Shown here in pieces: positions 26,141 through 36,220 of a stretch of DNA of 64,000 bases. Origin of the DNA: CAZUXY01 sp964624235 (lineage in GTDB: Bacteria; Spirochaetota; UBA4802; UBA5368); assembly GCA_964624235.1 (NCBI GenBank), contig CAZUXY010000009.1, positions 1-64,000 of the forward strand, written 5' to 3'. The notes below the pieces were generated by a model that worked only from the letters and a program-made list of their open reading frames with translations, was not told the origin of the DNA and ran no database searches. Numbering within the stretch: the stretch's first letter is position 1; each line of letters begins with the position of its first letter. The translations under genes and the position numbers were made by a program.

Positions 26141-27010
26141 TTACCGCACTATTTCGGCAATCGCGCGTATGAACGCGCCGTCGGTGCCGCAGCATCCTCC
26201 TATGAAATTCGCACCCGCCGAAAGCAGCCCGGGTACGTGTTTCACGAATTCCCGCGGTCCCGTCGTGTACACCACCTCCCCGTCCTTCATTTCGGGCAGC
26301 CCCGCATTGGGCTTGATCCAGAGAGGAATATCGGTCAGCTCCCTCATGCGGGCGCACAGGGGGACAAAACCCTCGATACCCTGACCGCAGTTGGCGCCGA
26401 CGACGTCCACGCCGAGCGGGACGATCCCCTCGATCACCTCCGCGATGGTATTGCCCATCATGGTACGGTCCTTGTTTTTTCCCGAATCGTAGACCATGCT
26501 CACGATCACCGGAAGCCCGGTGGTCTTCGCGGCGGCGGCGGCGATTTTAGCCTCGTTGATATCCATCATGGTCTCGATCACGATTCCGTCGGCCCCCCCT
26601 TCAGCCAGCGCGTCGGCCTGCTCCTTGAACGCACCGGTGAGCTCTTCCCCGGTCACGTCTCCCATCATCAGCATCCTGCCGCTCGGCCCTATGGAGGCGA
26701 ACACCAGGCAGTCCTTCCCGGCCGCCCGGCGGGAGATACGCGCACCGGCGAGGTTTATCTCGCGCGCTTTATCATCCAGCCCCATCTTCCCCAGCACGAA
26801 CCGGTTGGAACCGAAGGTATTGGTCAGGATTATCCTGCTGCCGGAATCGACGTAGAGCCGCGCCACCTCCTCCACCTTTGCGGGATTGGTGAGGTTCCAC
26901 GAGTCGGGGCATTCTCCCCGTCTGAGGCCCCGCTTCTGCAACTGGGTACCCCAGGCCCCGTCGGTCACCACGGGTCCGGATTTGATCAGTTTTTCTATTA
27001 AAGGGTGCAT
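26141..27010 (-). CDS. homocysteine S-methyltransferase-domain protein
   Basis: A 289-residue single-domain Hcy-binding TIM barrel. The zinc-binding cysteines are Cys 208 in GANCG and Cys 273-274 in GGCCGT, all present. TDGAWGTQLQKRG and TNTFGSNR are typical of the MetH N-terminal module and of MmuM/BhmT relatives. It would activate homocysteine, or another thiol, for methyl transfer. There is no cobalamin domain, so a separate donor is needed. It lies downstream of an MttB-family methyltransferase and a transporter on the same strand, which suggests that methyl groups from an amine are fed to methionine or a corrinoid protein. Confidence 0.88.
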   Translation of the reverse strand: MHPLIEKLIKSGPVVTDGAWGTQLQKRGLRRGECPDSWNLTNPAKVEEVARLYVDSGSRIILTNTFGSNRFVLGKMGLDDKAREINLAGARISRRAAGKDCLVFASIGPSGRMLMMGDVTGEELTGAFKEQADALAEGGADGIVIETMMDINEAKIAAAAAKTTGLPVIVSMVYDSGKNKDRTMMGNTIAEVIEGIVPLGVDVVGANCGQGIEGFVPLCARMRELTDIPLWIKPNAGLPEMKDGEVVYTTGPREFVKHVPGLLSAGANFIGGCCGTDGAFIRAIAEIVR

Positions 27011-27263
27011 GGCGGACTCCTGTATGATATGGTACTTTTATTTCGTACGGACCAACCCGGTGTTACACTTTCAGCGCAGGGTCGTCACGCCACCGTGGTA
27101 TCAGTATCATCTTTAATCTTTTTTACCCTACCGTGCAGGCGCCCGCGCACCGGAAATCATGACAACAGCGAATTCATATTCCCGTTCCGTACCCCCGCAC
27201 CTCGGGACCCGTTATGGAGCTTCGGCGATACCGACCGGGACGGATATAATTTACACTACAGTT

Positions 27264-28613
27264 TCATAATCCCATGATCCGCCTGGTTTCTTCCCTGCTG
27301 TCGCCGAGCCGGTAGGGTATAAACACGGCAAATCCAATTATGCACGAAAGGGCGCATACCAGCCAGATGACCCTGATCCCCATGGGGTTCCCCGCGCTGT
27401 AACCGAAGAGCGAATACACGCCCACCAGTATCAGCGAACAGAGGGCCCAGCCGGTTTTCCTCACTATACCGTAAATTCCGTAATACATGGCCTCCCTGCG
27501 CCTGCCGGTCTTGATCTCGTCATAATCGGTGAGGTCCGCGATGATGCCCAGCACGGCGGTGAACATCCCCCCCACCGGGACGGCGGCGACGGGAAATATC
27601 AGCATCGCCTGCACCATGGGAGAGAACAGCGGCAGCTTCCCTATGAAAAAACTCATCCCGAAACCCAGGGTCATGGCCGCGATGATGAACCGGAACACGT
27701 TCCGCTTCGGATACTTTTTCAGCAGCCAGTACCACAGCGGGGCCGAAAGGGCCATGAGGATGATGACCTCCCCCATGATGATCGATGCGTCGGCCTCACG
27801 GCGTCCCAGCACCAGGGTGGTGAGATAGGGGACATTCATCAGCATCAGCTGGTAGGTAAGCTGCACGAACATGATCATGATCGCAAACGAAAGCACCTGC
27901 CTGTCGACAAAGATCTCCCGCACCACCTGGAAGAAAGGAGGGGTTTCTTCCTCGGGACCTATACGGTAGCGTTCCCTGACCCCCAAAAGGGTCAGCTCAC
28001 CGGCAATGAACCCGATTACACCGAGGACCAGGGCCATTTTGAACATGCCCAGTTTTTCCATCAACGGGCCCGACAGCCCGCCCGCCAGCAACGCGCCGAT
28101 CACTCCTATGGCGACCCCTATCGAGGCGATCTTCACCCTTTCGCTGTTTTTGAGGCTCATCTCGGGCAACACCGCAAACCAGGGAATAAGCAGCGTGGTA
28201 TAGGCTATATAATAAAAGAAGAGTACCGCTCCCAGCATGGCGATATTCAGGTAACTTATTCCTTTAACCGGCGGGGCCCATACCAGGATAAAGGAAATGA
28301 AGAGCACGGGGTTCGCGGCGAAAATGTAAGGTTTACGGCGGCCCCACCGGGACTTCGTATGGTCGCTGATGTATCCCATGAGAGGATCGGTCACCGCGTC
28401 GAGAACGCGTCCCCCGGCAAGGATTATGCCCAGCGCCGCCAGCGGTATATACTGCATGCGCCCGGAGTCCACCGGGGGAGTGTAGAAATAAGGGAGCCAT
28501 GCGTACAGAATGGTATCGTAAAGATTGAAAGTGAGCCCCGCCAGATTGTAGAACACAATCTGCATCAGGCCGAGCGGTTTTTCGTCTGAAGCCGGATAGT
28601 GCCGTTTATCCAA
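27264..28613 (-). CDS. GPH-family (MFS) cation symporter
   Basis: A 449-residue, 12-TM transporter. The stretch DAVTDPLMGYISDHTKSRWGRRKPYI is the diagnostic loop between TM2 and TM3 of glycoside-pentoside-hexuronide:cation symporters (first half of the motif: DAVTDPLMGYISD). A TTG start at 28613 with GAGG 9 nt upstream is preferred; a GTG at 28676 would overlap the preceding gene. It follows the MttB-family gene by 50 nt, so its substrate could be a quaternary amine or betaine rather than a sugar, but that is inference from context only. Confidence 0.85.
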   Translation of the reverse strand: MDKRHYPASDEKPLGLMQIVFYNLAGLTFNLYDTILYAWLPYFYTPPVDSGRMQYIPLAALGIILAGGRVLDAVTDPLMGYISDHTKSRWGRRKPYIFAANPVLFISFILVWAPPVKGISYLNIAMLGAVLFFYYIAYTTLLIPWFAVLPEMSLKNSERVKIASIGVAIGVIGALLAGGLSGPLMEKLGMFKMALVLGVIGFIAGELTLLGVRERYRIGPEEETPPFFQVVREIFVDRQVLSFAIMIMFVQLTYQLMLMNVPYLTTLVLGRREADASIIMGEVIILMALSAPLWYWLLKKYPKRNVFRFIIAAMTLGFGMSFFIGKLPLFSPMVQAMLIFPVAAVPVGGMFTAVLGIIADLTDYDEIKTGRRREAMYYGIYGIVRKTGWALCSLILVGVYSLFGYSAGNPMGIRVIWLVCALSCIIGFAVFIPYRLGDSREETRRIMGL

Positions 28614-28663
28614 GTTACACTGCCTCGCTTTTCGGTTTTTTACAGGGAACGGATACCTTCGTG

Positions 28664-30127
28664 TCACGCCTCCCACTCGGCGGCATAGTACTCATCGAGG
28701 GTACGGCTTTTAACTTTTTCCACATAGGCGTCAAGTTCCTTCGACACGGCCGGATCCAGCTCCCTCTCGCGGTGTTCGGCGAGGATTTTCAGCGCCAGGT
28801 CCCTGGCCCTGGAAACCATGTCCTTTCTGCCCGCCCTGTCCCATATGTCACGCTTGTCGCGGTCGGCCAGCCGTGGAATAAAGTGTTCCCCGCGGAAGTG
28901 CCGCTGGGTATGTTCTTCCATCAGGTAGTTCCCGTCGGGACCCACCCTTTTGATCACCTCCAGCGCCATGGTCTCGCTGTTCACTTCAATGCCCCGAACG
29001 GCCCTTTCGACCATACCGATGATCTCGTCGTCTATCACCGCCAGTTCATGGGCGCCGGCGGTGGTGGATTCGATGGTGCCCACGGAGGTAATGTAGTTGG
29101 CCCCGCCCATCGCGGCGATCAGCATCGAATGGAAACGTTCAATGCCGCACTGAATGTCCATGAGTTTGGACTCGGTGGCCCCCGCAACGGCGCGACAGGG
29201 TATATTATAGAAATGCGCAAGCTGCGCGGACGCGGCGCTGATCATTCCCGTCTCGATAGACCCCAGCGCCACCGTACCCCTGCGCATCTCGGCAATGGTG
29301 GAAACCGTACCATACATGACGGGGGTCCCCGGATTCACCACCTGCGCCATTACGATGTGAGAGAGCACCTCAGCATTGTGCTGCACCAGGAGCCCGGCCA
29401 GGGTTACCGGCGCGGTGGTACCGGCCATGGCCTCGGGAGACATGAGGGCCGGCTGCCCGTGTTCGGCGAGGATTATCAGCCCTTCCAGCTGTATCTGGGC
29501 CGTTGAGAGGGGGCTTTGAATGCTTACTATGGTGATAAAAGGATGTTTTTCCCTGATGTGCTCCTTTCCGCCCATCACCAGTGCGGTCATTTCCATCATG
29601 TCCTTCGTGGCCATGACGCCGTATGCGCCCATGCCGAATGATTTCGTGCAGTTCTTCGCCCACTGGCGGATCGCCTCCGCATGGATGGTGTGCATGGGAA
29701 TATCGTGCGGCCAGATGTCCATCTGGTTGGAAACGATGTTGGGCAGATGATCGAACAGCACGATGTGGTCCATCTGGTCCTTGAACGTGGAGGTGCGGTA
29801 CTCACCGGTTTCCAGGTCGTACATGTTGATGGCCGTACCCAGTCCCCCGAAAACCCTGGTTTCGGGGTTGATGGGCCAGGTCTGCTCCGGATCGGCGCCG
29901 CAGAGGATGTATTCGCGCGGAGCTTTTTTCAGACAGTCCTCTACCACCGAAGATTTGAATTTCACTATTTTCGTTTTTTCGTCTACCGGGCACCCCAGGT
30001 CCGCCATCATATTGCGCATTTTTCTGACTTCAACCTTGATTCCCGTTTCCTCGAGAACCTCCAGGGACTTCCGGTGGATTTCCCCGATCTCTGAATCGCT
30101 GAGCATCCTGATCCCGCCGGTTTTCAT
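28664..30127 (-). CDS. MttB-family (COG5598) methyltransferase, non-pyrrolysine type
   Basis: A 487-residue protein of the trimethylamine methyltransferase superfamily. Family stretches include GGLGTAINMYDLETGE, GTTAPVTLAGLLVQHNAEVL and AHELAVIDDEIIGM. True MttB reads an in-frame UAG as pyrrolysine; here the frame is continuous with no internal UAG, so it belongs to the non-Pyl group, whose studied members (MtgB-like) demethylate glycine betaine and related quaternary amines to a corrinoid protein. No corrinoid protein or corrinoid:H4folate methyltransferase is encoded nearby. ATG 30127 gives the usual N-terminus; the frame extends to 30199. Confidence 0.9.
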   Translation of the reverse strand: MKTGGIRMLSDSEIGEIHRKSLEVLEETGIKVEVRKMRNMMADLGCPVDEKTKIVKFKSSVVEDCLKKAPREYILCGADPEQTWPINPETRVFGGLGTAINMYDLETGEYRTSTFKDQMDHIVLFDHLPNIVSNQMDIWPHDIPMHTIHAEAIRQWAKNCTKSFGMGAYGVMATKDMMEMTALVMGGKEHIREKHPFITIVSIQSPLSTAQIQLEGLIILAEHGQPALMSPEAMAGTTAPVTLAGLLVQHNAEVLSHIVMAQVVNPGTPVMYGTVSTIAEMRRGTVALGSIETGMISAASAQLAHFYNIPCRAVAGATESKLMDIQCGIERFHSMLIAAMGGANYITSVGTIESTTAGAHELAVIDDEIIGMVERAVRGIEVNSETMALEVIKRVGPDGNYLMEEHTQRHFRGEHFIPRLADRDKRDIWDRAGRKDMVSRARDLALKILAEHRERELDPAVSKELDAYVEKVKSRTLDEYYAAEWEA

Positions 30128-30378
30128 CTGGCCTTTACCCCCTCTTATTGAACACTGTAGTCTCCGCTCCGGATACCTGCACCTGCAATCCGCCGGCACA
30201 CCCCAGCGAAAACGCTGTTTGCTGAAAAGTCAACCACGAATCTCCGAATGCGCGACATATTCTTCATTGTGCGAAGAAACACCCCGACACCAAAACGTCA
30301 TCATGATATCCCGGCGCGTGGAAACCGTGTCATTGTCATCTACAAAATTTCAACCCGGTACAGCTCCTGAATAAAGTA

Positions 30379-30407
30379 TTGATTTGTAATTCCTGATGGT
30401 CTATACT
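30379..30407 (+). promoter_or_regulatory. promoter of the response-regulator GGDEF gene
   Basis: TTGATT (30379-30384), 17-nt spacer, TATACT (30402-30407), 25 nt before the start codon at 30432. The rest of the 30128-30431 gap holds no gene. Confidence 0.75.
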
Positions 30408-30431
30408 GCGCGGCAGGAAGGAAAACCGCCG

Positions 30432-32600
30432 ATGAAACGCGCGAGAATACTGGTTGTCGAAGACGAATCGCTGGTGGCCCAGGACCTCGGCCGTACGCTG
30501 GGTAAGATGGGTTTTGAAGTCCCCGCCGCGGCCGACAGCGGAGAAGAAGCCATCAGGCTTGCGGAGGAAATCCGTCCCGACCTAGTGATGATGGACATCA
30601 AGCTCAAGGGCCGGATGGAAGGGATCGAAGCCGCCGGAGTGATCCGCAGCACCATGGGCGTTCCCGTCATTTTTCTCACCGCCCATTCCGATACGACCAC
30701 GGTGGAAAGGGCGAAGAACGCGGGGGCTTACGGTTTTATACTGAAACCCTTCAAGGACCGCGAACTGGAAATCACCATAGAGATGTCCCTGCAGAGGCTG
30801 GAACTGGAAAAAGAACTCAATGAAAGCCGCCGCATTATAGAAAAGCGGCAGGAGCAATACCGCCAGCTGGTGGAATACGCAAACGACATCATTATACAAA
30901 CCGACAGCGAGGGGAGGATACTCTATGTAAACCCCGCGGCGGAACGCATTACCGGCTATCGCAGTGAAGAACTTATCGGCAGACGCTACGATGAATTCAT
31001 CCACCCCGAACAGAGAAAACCCCAGATAAAGCTGTACAGCCAACAGGTCGCCGCCGGGAATCCGATAGCTTATTATGAGCTTCCGCTGATCGGAAAGAAC
31101 GGTTCGGAGATATGGGTCGGCCAGACCCTGACCCTGATCCTGAAAAACGGTAAAATAACAGGACTCCATTCCATCGCAAGGGACATCACGGCGCAGCGCC
31201 GTCTTGAACGCGCAATCAGAAAACGCGAACGGAATTTCCGTACCCTGATCGAGAATTCCATGGACCTGATCAGCATCGTGGCGTCAGACGGCATTATACT
31301 GTACCAGAGTCCGTCTTCAGAAAGGGTGCTGGGTTACCACCCCTCTGACCTCATCGGTGAAACCATATCCGCCTATATCCATCCCGACGATACGGACGCG
31401 TTCCGGGCAGTCTACGACGTGTCCGACGACAACGCCGGCACTCCGTATCGCCCCGTCGAATACCGCCTCCGTCACGCCGATGGAGGCTGGAGGACCCTGG
31501 AGTCCCTGGGGAAAACCATACGCGACGAGGAAGGGGTAACGGCGGTGATATTGAACTCACGCGATGTCACCGACAAAAAGCTCGCCGAGGAAACCGTCCA
31601 CCGCCGCAACAAGGAACTGCAGCAGATCAACCGCGACCTGGAAAATCTCTATGACATCTCGCGCGCCACCGGCAAAAGCATTGAACTCGATGTGCTCCTC
31701 AAGGAAGTTCTGGAATCTATGATGTCAATACAGCGTCTGCGGTTCGAGCCCATGGGCGCCATACTCCTGATGGAAAACGGCAGGCTGAACGTCGCCTGCA
31801 GTCTGGGCCTTTCTGACAACTACACCAGCCGTCATGCCGACCTTATCCCGGGCAATTCATCCTGGGCTGAAGCGTTCAGGGAAAGCAGGATAATCCAGAG
31901 CTGTCCCCTCGACACCGGGAACGGCGCTTCTCACGGTAAAAATGAAACAGCGGGATTCACCAACCTGATTATCCCGCTTACCGCGGTTCACAAAACGGTG
32001 GGCGTTCTTTCACTCTTCAGCTCCAGCAGCGACCTGCTCGAAGAAAGGGATTACAGGATGCTGTCCGCGGTGGGCAATCAGATCGGCATCGCCATAAGCA
32101 ACGCCCAGCAGTATGAGGAAACCAGGTCCCAGTCACTGAAAGACCCCCTGACCGGCATCGCAAATCGCCGGGCGATGGAGGCGGAACTGAAAAAACGCAT
32201 CGACGAGTACCTGCGTTACGAAAAGATCTTCTCGATCATCATGGCGGACATCGACCATTTCAAAAGATACAACGACACCCACGGCCACCTGGAGGGAGAC
32301 AGGATACTGGTCAAGGTGTCGGAAATACTGGCCGGTGAAATCAGAAAGACCGACCAGGTGTACCGCTACGGCGGGGAGGAGTTCCTGATGCTGCTGATCG
32401 AGACACCGCTGTCGACGGCAGAGCATGTGGCCGGAAGACTGAGGGCGGCGGTGGAACAGGAAACCTCGGTTACTATCAGCCTGGGCGTCGCCGTAACCGA
32501 TGCCCGTACCCGGTCCGCCGAACTCCTTATCGCCGCCGCCGACGGGGCCCTCTACCGGGCGAAAAGCGGGGGGAGAAACCGGGTCGAGGTCCAGGACTGA
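30432..32600 (+). CDS. response regulator-PAS-PAS-GAF-GGDEF diguanylate cyclase
   Basis: A 722-residue cytosolic signalling protein. It has a receiver domain (1-120) with phospho-acceptor Asp 55 in LVMMDIK and conserved Lys in KPF. Two PAS domains follow (about 150-255 and 270-385), each followed by a PAC-like tail, then a GAF-like region (about 405-555) and a C-terminal GGDEF domain with an intact active-site YGGEEF near residue 645. It should make cyclic di-GMP in response to phosphorylation and ligand sensing. No histidine kinase is adjacent, so its partner lies elsewhere. AGGAAGGA precedes ATG 30432. Confidence 0.93.
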   Translation: MKRARILVVEDESLVAQDLGRTLGKMGFEVPAAADSGEEAIRLAEEIRPDLVMMDIKLKGRMEGIEAAGVIRSTMGVPVIFLTAHSDTTTVERAKNAGAYGFILKPFKDRELEITIEMSLQRLELEKELNESRRIIEKRQEQYRQLVEYANDIIIQTDSEGRILYVNPAAERITGYRSEELIGRRYDEFIHPEQRKPQIKLYSQQVAAGNPIAYYELPLIGKNGSEIWVGQTLTLILKNGKITGLHSIARDITAQRRLERAIRKRERNFRTLIENSMDLISIVASDGIILYQSPSSERVLGYHPSDLIGETISAYIHPDDTDAFRAVYDVSDDNAGTPYRPVEYRLRHADGGWRTLESLGKTIRDEEGVTAVILNSRDVTDKKLAEETVHRRNKELQQINRDLENLYDISRATGKSIELDVLLKEVLESMMSIQRLRFEPMGAILLMENGRLNVACSLGLSDNYTSRHADLIPGNSSWAEAFRESRIIQSCPLDTGNGASHGKNETAGFTNLIIPLTAVHKTVGVLSLFSSSSDLLEERDYRMLSAVGNQIGIAISNAQQYEETRSQSLKDPLTGIANRRAMEAELKKRIDEYLRYEKIFSIIMADIDHFKRYNDTHGHLEGDRILVKVSEILAGEIRKTDQVYRYGGEEFLMLLIETPLSTAEHVAGRLRAAVEQETSVTISLGVAVTDARTRSAELLIAAADGALYRAKSGGRNRVEVQD

Positions 32601-32607
32601 AATACGT

Positions 32608-33786
32608 TCACCGGCGGCGCACCGCGGTCTCCAGACGAAGCAGCGCTTCTTTCAGCAGCGAACGCGGACAGGCGATATTGATGCGCTGGAACCCGTCGCC
32701 TTCAGACGAACCGAAAATAAATCCGTCATCCAGGGCGAGACGGGCCTTTTCTCTGATGAACAACCGTAGCGATTCCCGGTCCAGTCCCAGTCTGCGGCAG
32801 TCCAGCCACACCAGGTACGTGGCCTCGGGCTCGGTGATGGATATCTCCGGTATACGCTCCTTGATGAAATTTTTCAGAAATTCCAGGTTCCCGTACAGGT
32901 AGGCCATGAGCGCATCGAGCCAGTCTTCACCGTGCCGGTACGCCGCCACAAGGGCGGTGACGCCGAAGGAGCCCGGAAGTCCCAGGCCGTACCGGTCAAG
33001 TGCCCTTCGATAGAGCCGCCGTTTTTCCTGATCGGCGATGATCAGGTTCGATGCCTGGAGACCCGCAAGGTTGAAGGTTTTGCTGGGAGCGGTGCAGACC
33101 ACCGAATGTTCAAGGTACTCCCTTCCCAGGGAGGCGAAGGGAAGATGGATATTCCCGGGAAACACCAGGTCGGAATGGATCTCGTCCGAGACCACGGTCA
33201 CACCGTTACCGAAACAGATGTCCCCCAGGCGCCGCAGCTCTTCCTCTTTCCATACCCTGCCTACCGGGTTATGAGGGCTGCACAGGATTATCAGCTTTGC
33301 CGAGGGATCTTTCGCCATGCGCTCAAGACCGGAGAAATCCATCCGGTACACGCCCGCTTCCTCGATCAGGGCGTTATTCATCAAAACCCTGTCGTGCCTA
33401 TTCACCGCTTCCATGAAGGGGTAATAGACGGGCTGCTGCACTATGACGCCCTCTCCCGGCGCGGTGAGGGTCTCCACCAGCAGGTTCAGCGCGGGCACTA
33501 TCCCAGGGCTGAAGACGATCCATTCGGAGGCCACCTCCCACCGGTGCCTTTTTTTCATCCATGCGGAAACCGCGTCGTAATAGGGGGGCATGCAGCAGGT
33601 GTATCCGAAAACGCCGTGATCCGCCCGCGCCTTCAGCGCATCGAGCACTTCGGGAGGCGCGGCGAAATCCATGTCGGCGACCCACAGCGGAAGCAGGTCG
33701 GGATCGCCGAAAAGACGACCGACGGCATCCCACTTGAGGGAACCGGTATCGTGTCGGTCAATAACGATGTCGAAGTCGTAGTTCAT
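32608..33786 (-). CDS. PatB/MalY-type PLP C-S lyase or aminotransferase
   Basis: A 392-residue fold-type I PLP enzyme. The N-terminus FDIVIDRHDTGSLKWD and LPLWVADMDFAAPPEV is diagnostic for the PatB/MalY subgroup, which usually has cystathionine beta-lyase activity. The PLP lysine lies in APSKTFNLAGLQ, and HNPVGR and SDEIHSDLVF mark the cofactor site. It releases a thiol (homocysteine from cystathionine), which would fit the methionine-related genes at 26-30 kb. ATG 33786 gives the family-typical N-terminus. Confidence 0.9.
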   Translation of the reverse strand: MNYDFDIVIDRHDTGSLKWDAVGRLFGDPDLLPLWVADMDFAAPPEVLDALKARADHGVFGYTCCMPPYYDAVSAWMKKRHRWEVASEWIVFSPGIVPALNLLVETLTAPGEGVIVQQPVYYPFMEAVNRHDRVLMNNALIEEAGVYRMDFSGLERMAKDPSAKLIILCSPHNPVGRVWKEEELRRLGDICFGNGVTVVSDEIHSDLVFPGNIHLPFASLGREYLEHSVVCTAPSKTFNLAGLQASNLIIADQEKRRLYRRALDRYGLGLPGSFGVTALVAAYRHGEDWLDALMAYLYGNLEFLKNFIKERIPEISITEPEATYLVWLDCRRLGLDRESLRLFIREKARLALDDGFIFGSSEGDGFQRINIACPRSLLKEALLRLETAVRRR

Positions 33787-33927
33787 CTGCCTGTCACCCG
33801 GCGGTGCTGTTATCTGGAATGCATCCACCGGATTGAGGAATCGGTCAACTGTATTTCATGCCGTGTCGAGTGCAGCGCATGAAGAAACCACGTCACCTTC
33901 CGGATGATCGAGAGTTGTAGACGCCGA

Positions 33928-35106
33928 TCACACAAACTCCCTGATGACCCTGCCCAGCCGCTCTATCCCGGTACGGATGGTTTCCTCGTCGACGCTTGAG
34001 AAATTGAGCCGCATGGTGCTGACGTCCCCGCTGCTCACATAAAAGGGGTTTCCCGGCACGAAGGCAACTTTTTCCCTGATGGCGCGGTCGAATACCTTAA
34101 GTGAAGATATCCCGCCGGGCAGGGTGATCCAGAGAAACATACCACCCTCGGGTTCCGTAAATGACACCCCTTCGGGGAAATGCTCCCGGATAGCCTCCAC
34201 CATGGCCCCTCTCTGCCGTCCGTAGGCCTCGCGGATCTTCGCGATGTGCGCCTCGAGATCATGATCCTCCAGGTGTCGGTGGATTATCCGCTGCCCCACG
34301 TAATTGGTATGCAGGTCGGTGGCCTGCTTGGCCACGATGAGTTTTTCCATGATGTCGGGCCTTGCGGCGATCCAGCCTATGCGGAACGAGGGCGCCACGA
34401 TCTTGGAAAAGGTCCCCAGGAGTACCGTATTGTGAGGCGCATAGGCTTTAAGGGAACGTTCATCGGCGCCCAGGAAGCGCAACTCACCGTAGGGATCGTC
34501 CTCCACCAGTATGACGTCGGTGGATTCAACGAGTTCGGCCGTTTTCTTCCTCACCTCATCGGAGTAGGTGATGCCCGAGGGGTTCTGGAAATTCGGCACC
34601 GTGTAGAACAGCTTGGCCCGGCTCGCGTTCAAAACCCTTTTGAGCGCGGGTGTATCGATACCGTCGCGGTTGAGCGGAACGGGATGGAACGACGCCCGGT
34701 AGATCATGAACGCCTGGATGGCGCCCAGGTACCCCGGCTCTTCTATCACCACATCGTCCCCCTCGTTCAGAAAGGTCTTGCCCAGCAGGTCCAGTCCCTG
34801 CTGGGACCCGCTGGTGATGAGTACCTGTTCCGGCGGCACGTCCAGTCCCTTCTTCTCCCGGTAGCGGCGGGAGATCCATTCCCTGAGGGGAAGGTACCCC
34901 TCGGAGGTGCTGTACTGTAAAACGTCCTTGCCGTCTTCAGACAGCACCTTCATTGCCGAGTCTTTGATCTCTTCAACGGGAAAGAGATCACGGTTGGGCA
35001 ATCCTCCCGCAAAGGAGATGATATCCCGATCCACGGCCGTCTTGAGTATCTCTCGAATGAACGAACGGGGCACATCCGAGATACGGTCGGAAAATATCGA
35101 ACCCAT
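33928..35106 (-). CDS. PLP-dependent aminotransferase (LysN/2-aminoadipate type)
   Basis: A 392-residue fold-type I aminotransferase. Features include ISFAGGLPNRDLFPVEEI at the N-terminus, YSTSEGYLPLREWI, ITSGSQQGLDLL, NPSGITYS, DDPYGELRF and the PLP lysine in GTFSKIVAPSFRIGW. This pattern is shared by 2-aminoadipate transaminases and the aminotransferase half of MocR regulators; no wHTH domain is fused. It probably acts on branched or long side-chain amino acids. The ribosome-binding site TAAGGAGGTGAG is near perfect. It lies next to the PatB-like gene, 140 nt apart, on the same strand. Confidence 0.88.
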   Translation of the reverse strand: MGSIFSDRISDVPRSFIREILKTAVDRDIISFAGGLPNRDLFPVEEIKDSAMKVLSEDGKDVLQYSTSEGYLPLREWISRRYREKKGLDVPPEQVLITSGSQQGLDLLGKTFLNEGDDVVIEEPGYLGAIQAFMIYRASFHPVPLNRDGIDTPALKRVLNASRAKLFYTVPNFQNPSGITYSDEVRKKTAELVESTDVILVEDDPYGELRFLGADERSLKAYAPHNTVLLGTFSKIVAPSFRIGWIAARPDIMEKLIVAKQATDLHTNYVGQRIIHRHLEDHDLEAHIAKIREAYGRQRGAMVEAIREHFPEGVSFTEPEGGMFLWITLPGGISSLKVFDRAIREKVAFVPGNPFYVSSGDVSTMRLNFSSVDEETIRTGIERLGRVIREFV

Positions 35107-35351
35107 GATCTCACCTCCTTAATAATCCTGCCTTGTGCGAATTTAAGGCTTATGCTCCCCTCATGTTTAATTGTAAATCATTATTTCATACATACCATGA
35201 AGTTTATACGGTTATCATCATCCACGCGGTATCGGCCCTTCGTGATACTGTTTTCCGGGAATTCGCTCTGTCCGACGGGATAACCAGGATGATTTTATGA
35301 AAAAAAAAGCGGGGGCAGGATGAACATCAGGGTGATCCGCGTGAACTGTTT

Positions 35352-36212
35352 TCAGACTGCCGACGGTTCGACGGCATGAAACCCGTACCGCCGGCCGTCA
35401 TGCCGTATTATGCCGAACCCGGTTGAAAGGCTGTGGGGGAAGACCGCGGTGGAGTTCCCCGCGACGGCCTTTTTCAGCAGGCGTTCCTTCATGCGGTACG
35501 TGTCGACAGGGTAGCGGTCGTACGCCATGATGTTGGGCAGGTGGACATGTTGGGGAGTGGGTATGAGGTCACCCCAGTACATGAGGGACTTCCCCCCCGA
35601 TTCCAGGATAAGCACCTGGTGGCCCCGTGTATGCCCTCCTGTCACGATGAGGCGTATGTCTTCATTTATGGAATAATCGCCGTCGATGATTCTCAACTGC
35701 CCCGCCGTCTCCAGCGGCAGCAGGCTTTCAGGGATATAGCTTCCTCTGGATTCGGCGTTCCCCGACACGGCTTCTTCCCACTCGTGTTTCTGGACGATGT
35801 ACCCGGCGCCGGGGAAACGGGGGCGGTATACACCTTCGTGTTTGCTGCAGGCGGCGCCCGCGTGGTCCCAGTGCAGGTGGGTGTAGACCACCGTATTCAG
35901 GTCGGCGGCGGAAAATCCCGCGGCCTTCATTTCCGCTTCCAGCAGGTTTACGCTTTCCATGTGATAGATGGCGGCCAGCCTTTCGTTCCCGTCGAACACC
36001 TGGCCCGCGCCCCCTTCCACCAGAAGCACCATGCCCCTGCCGGCGATGATGAGCGAGGTGAGTCCCAGCCGTATGCGGTTGTTATCGTCGTACTCGTAGT
36101 ATTTCCCCCAGAGGGTCCTTGGAGTGACGCCGAACATGGCGCCCCCGTCCAGCCGGAAATACCCGTCGGAGAGCTGAAAGCAGCGGTAATCGCCTATGGT
36201 GACAGTATGCAT
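35352..36212 (-). CDS. metallo-beta-lactamase-fold hydrolase (lactonase-like)
   Basis: A 286-residue MBL-fold enzyme with complete dimetal ligands: THLHWDHAG (HxHxDH), GGHTRGH, YWGDLIPT and FPHS. The YWGDL-type loop and overall size resemble the AHL-lactonase and methyl-parathion-hydrolase branch, not glyoxalase II or RNase Z. The substrate is unknown. It starts 8 nt after the stop of the DHH-CBS gene, on the same strand, so the two probably form an operon. AGGAAC precedes the ATG. Confidence 0.88.
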   Translation of the reverse strand: MHTVTIGDYRCFQLSDGYFRLDGGAMFGVTPRTLWGKYYEYDDNNRIRLGLTSLIIAGRGMVLLVEGGAGQVFDGNERLAAIYHMESVNLLEAEMKAAGFSAADLNTVVYTHLHWDHAGAACSKHEGVYRPRFPGAGYIVQKHEWEEAVSGNAESRGSYIPESLLPLETAGQLRIIDGDYSINEDIRLIVTGGHTRGHQVLILESGGKSLMYWGDLIPTPQHVHLPNIMAYDRYPVDTYRMKERLLKKAVAGNSTAVFPHSLSTGFGIIRHDGRRYGFHAVEPSAV

Positions 36213-36220
36213 AACCGTTC

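Noticed and set aside
28664..30127. Pyrrolysine-encoding MttB
   Set aside because: The frame is continuous without an in-frame UAG, so a pyrrolysine enzyme is not supported.
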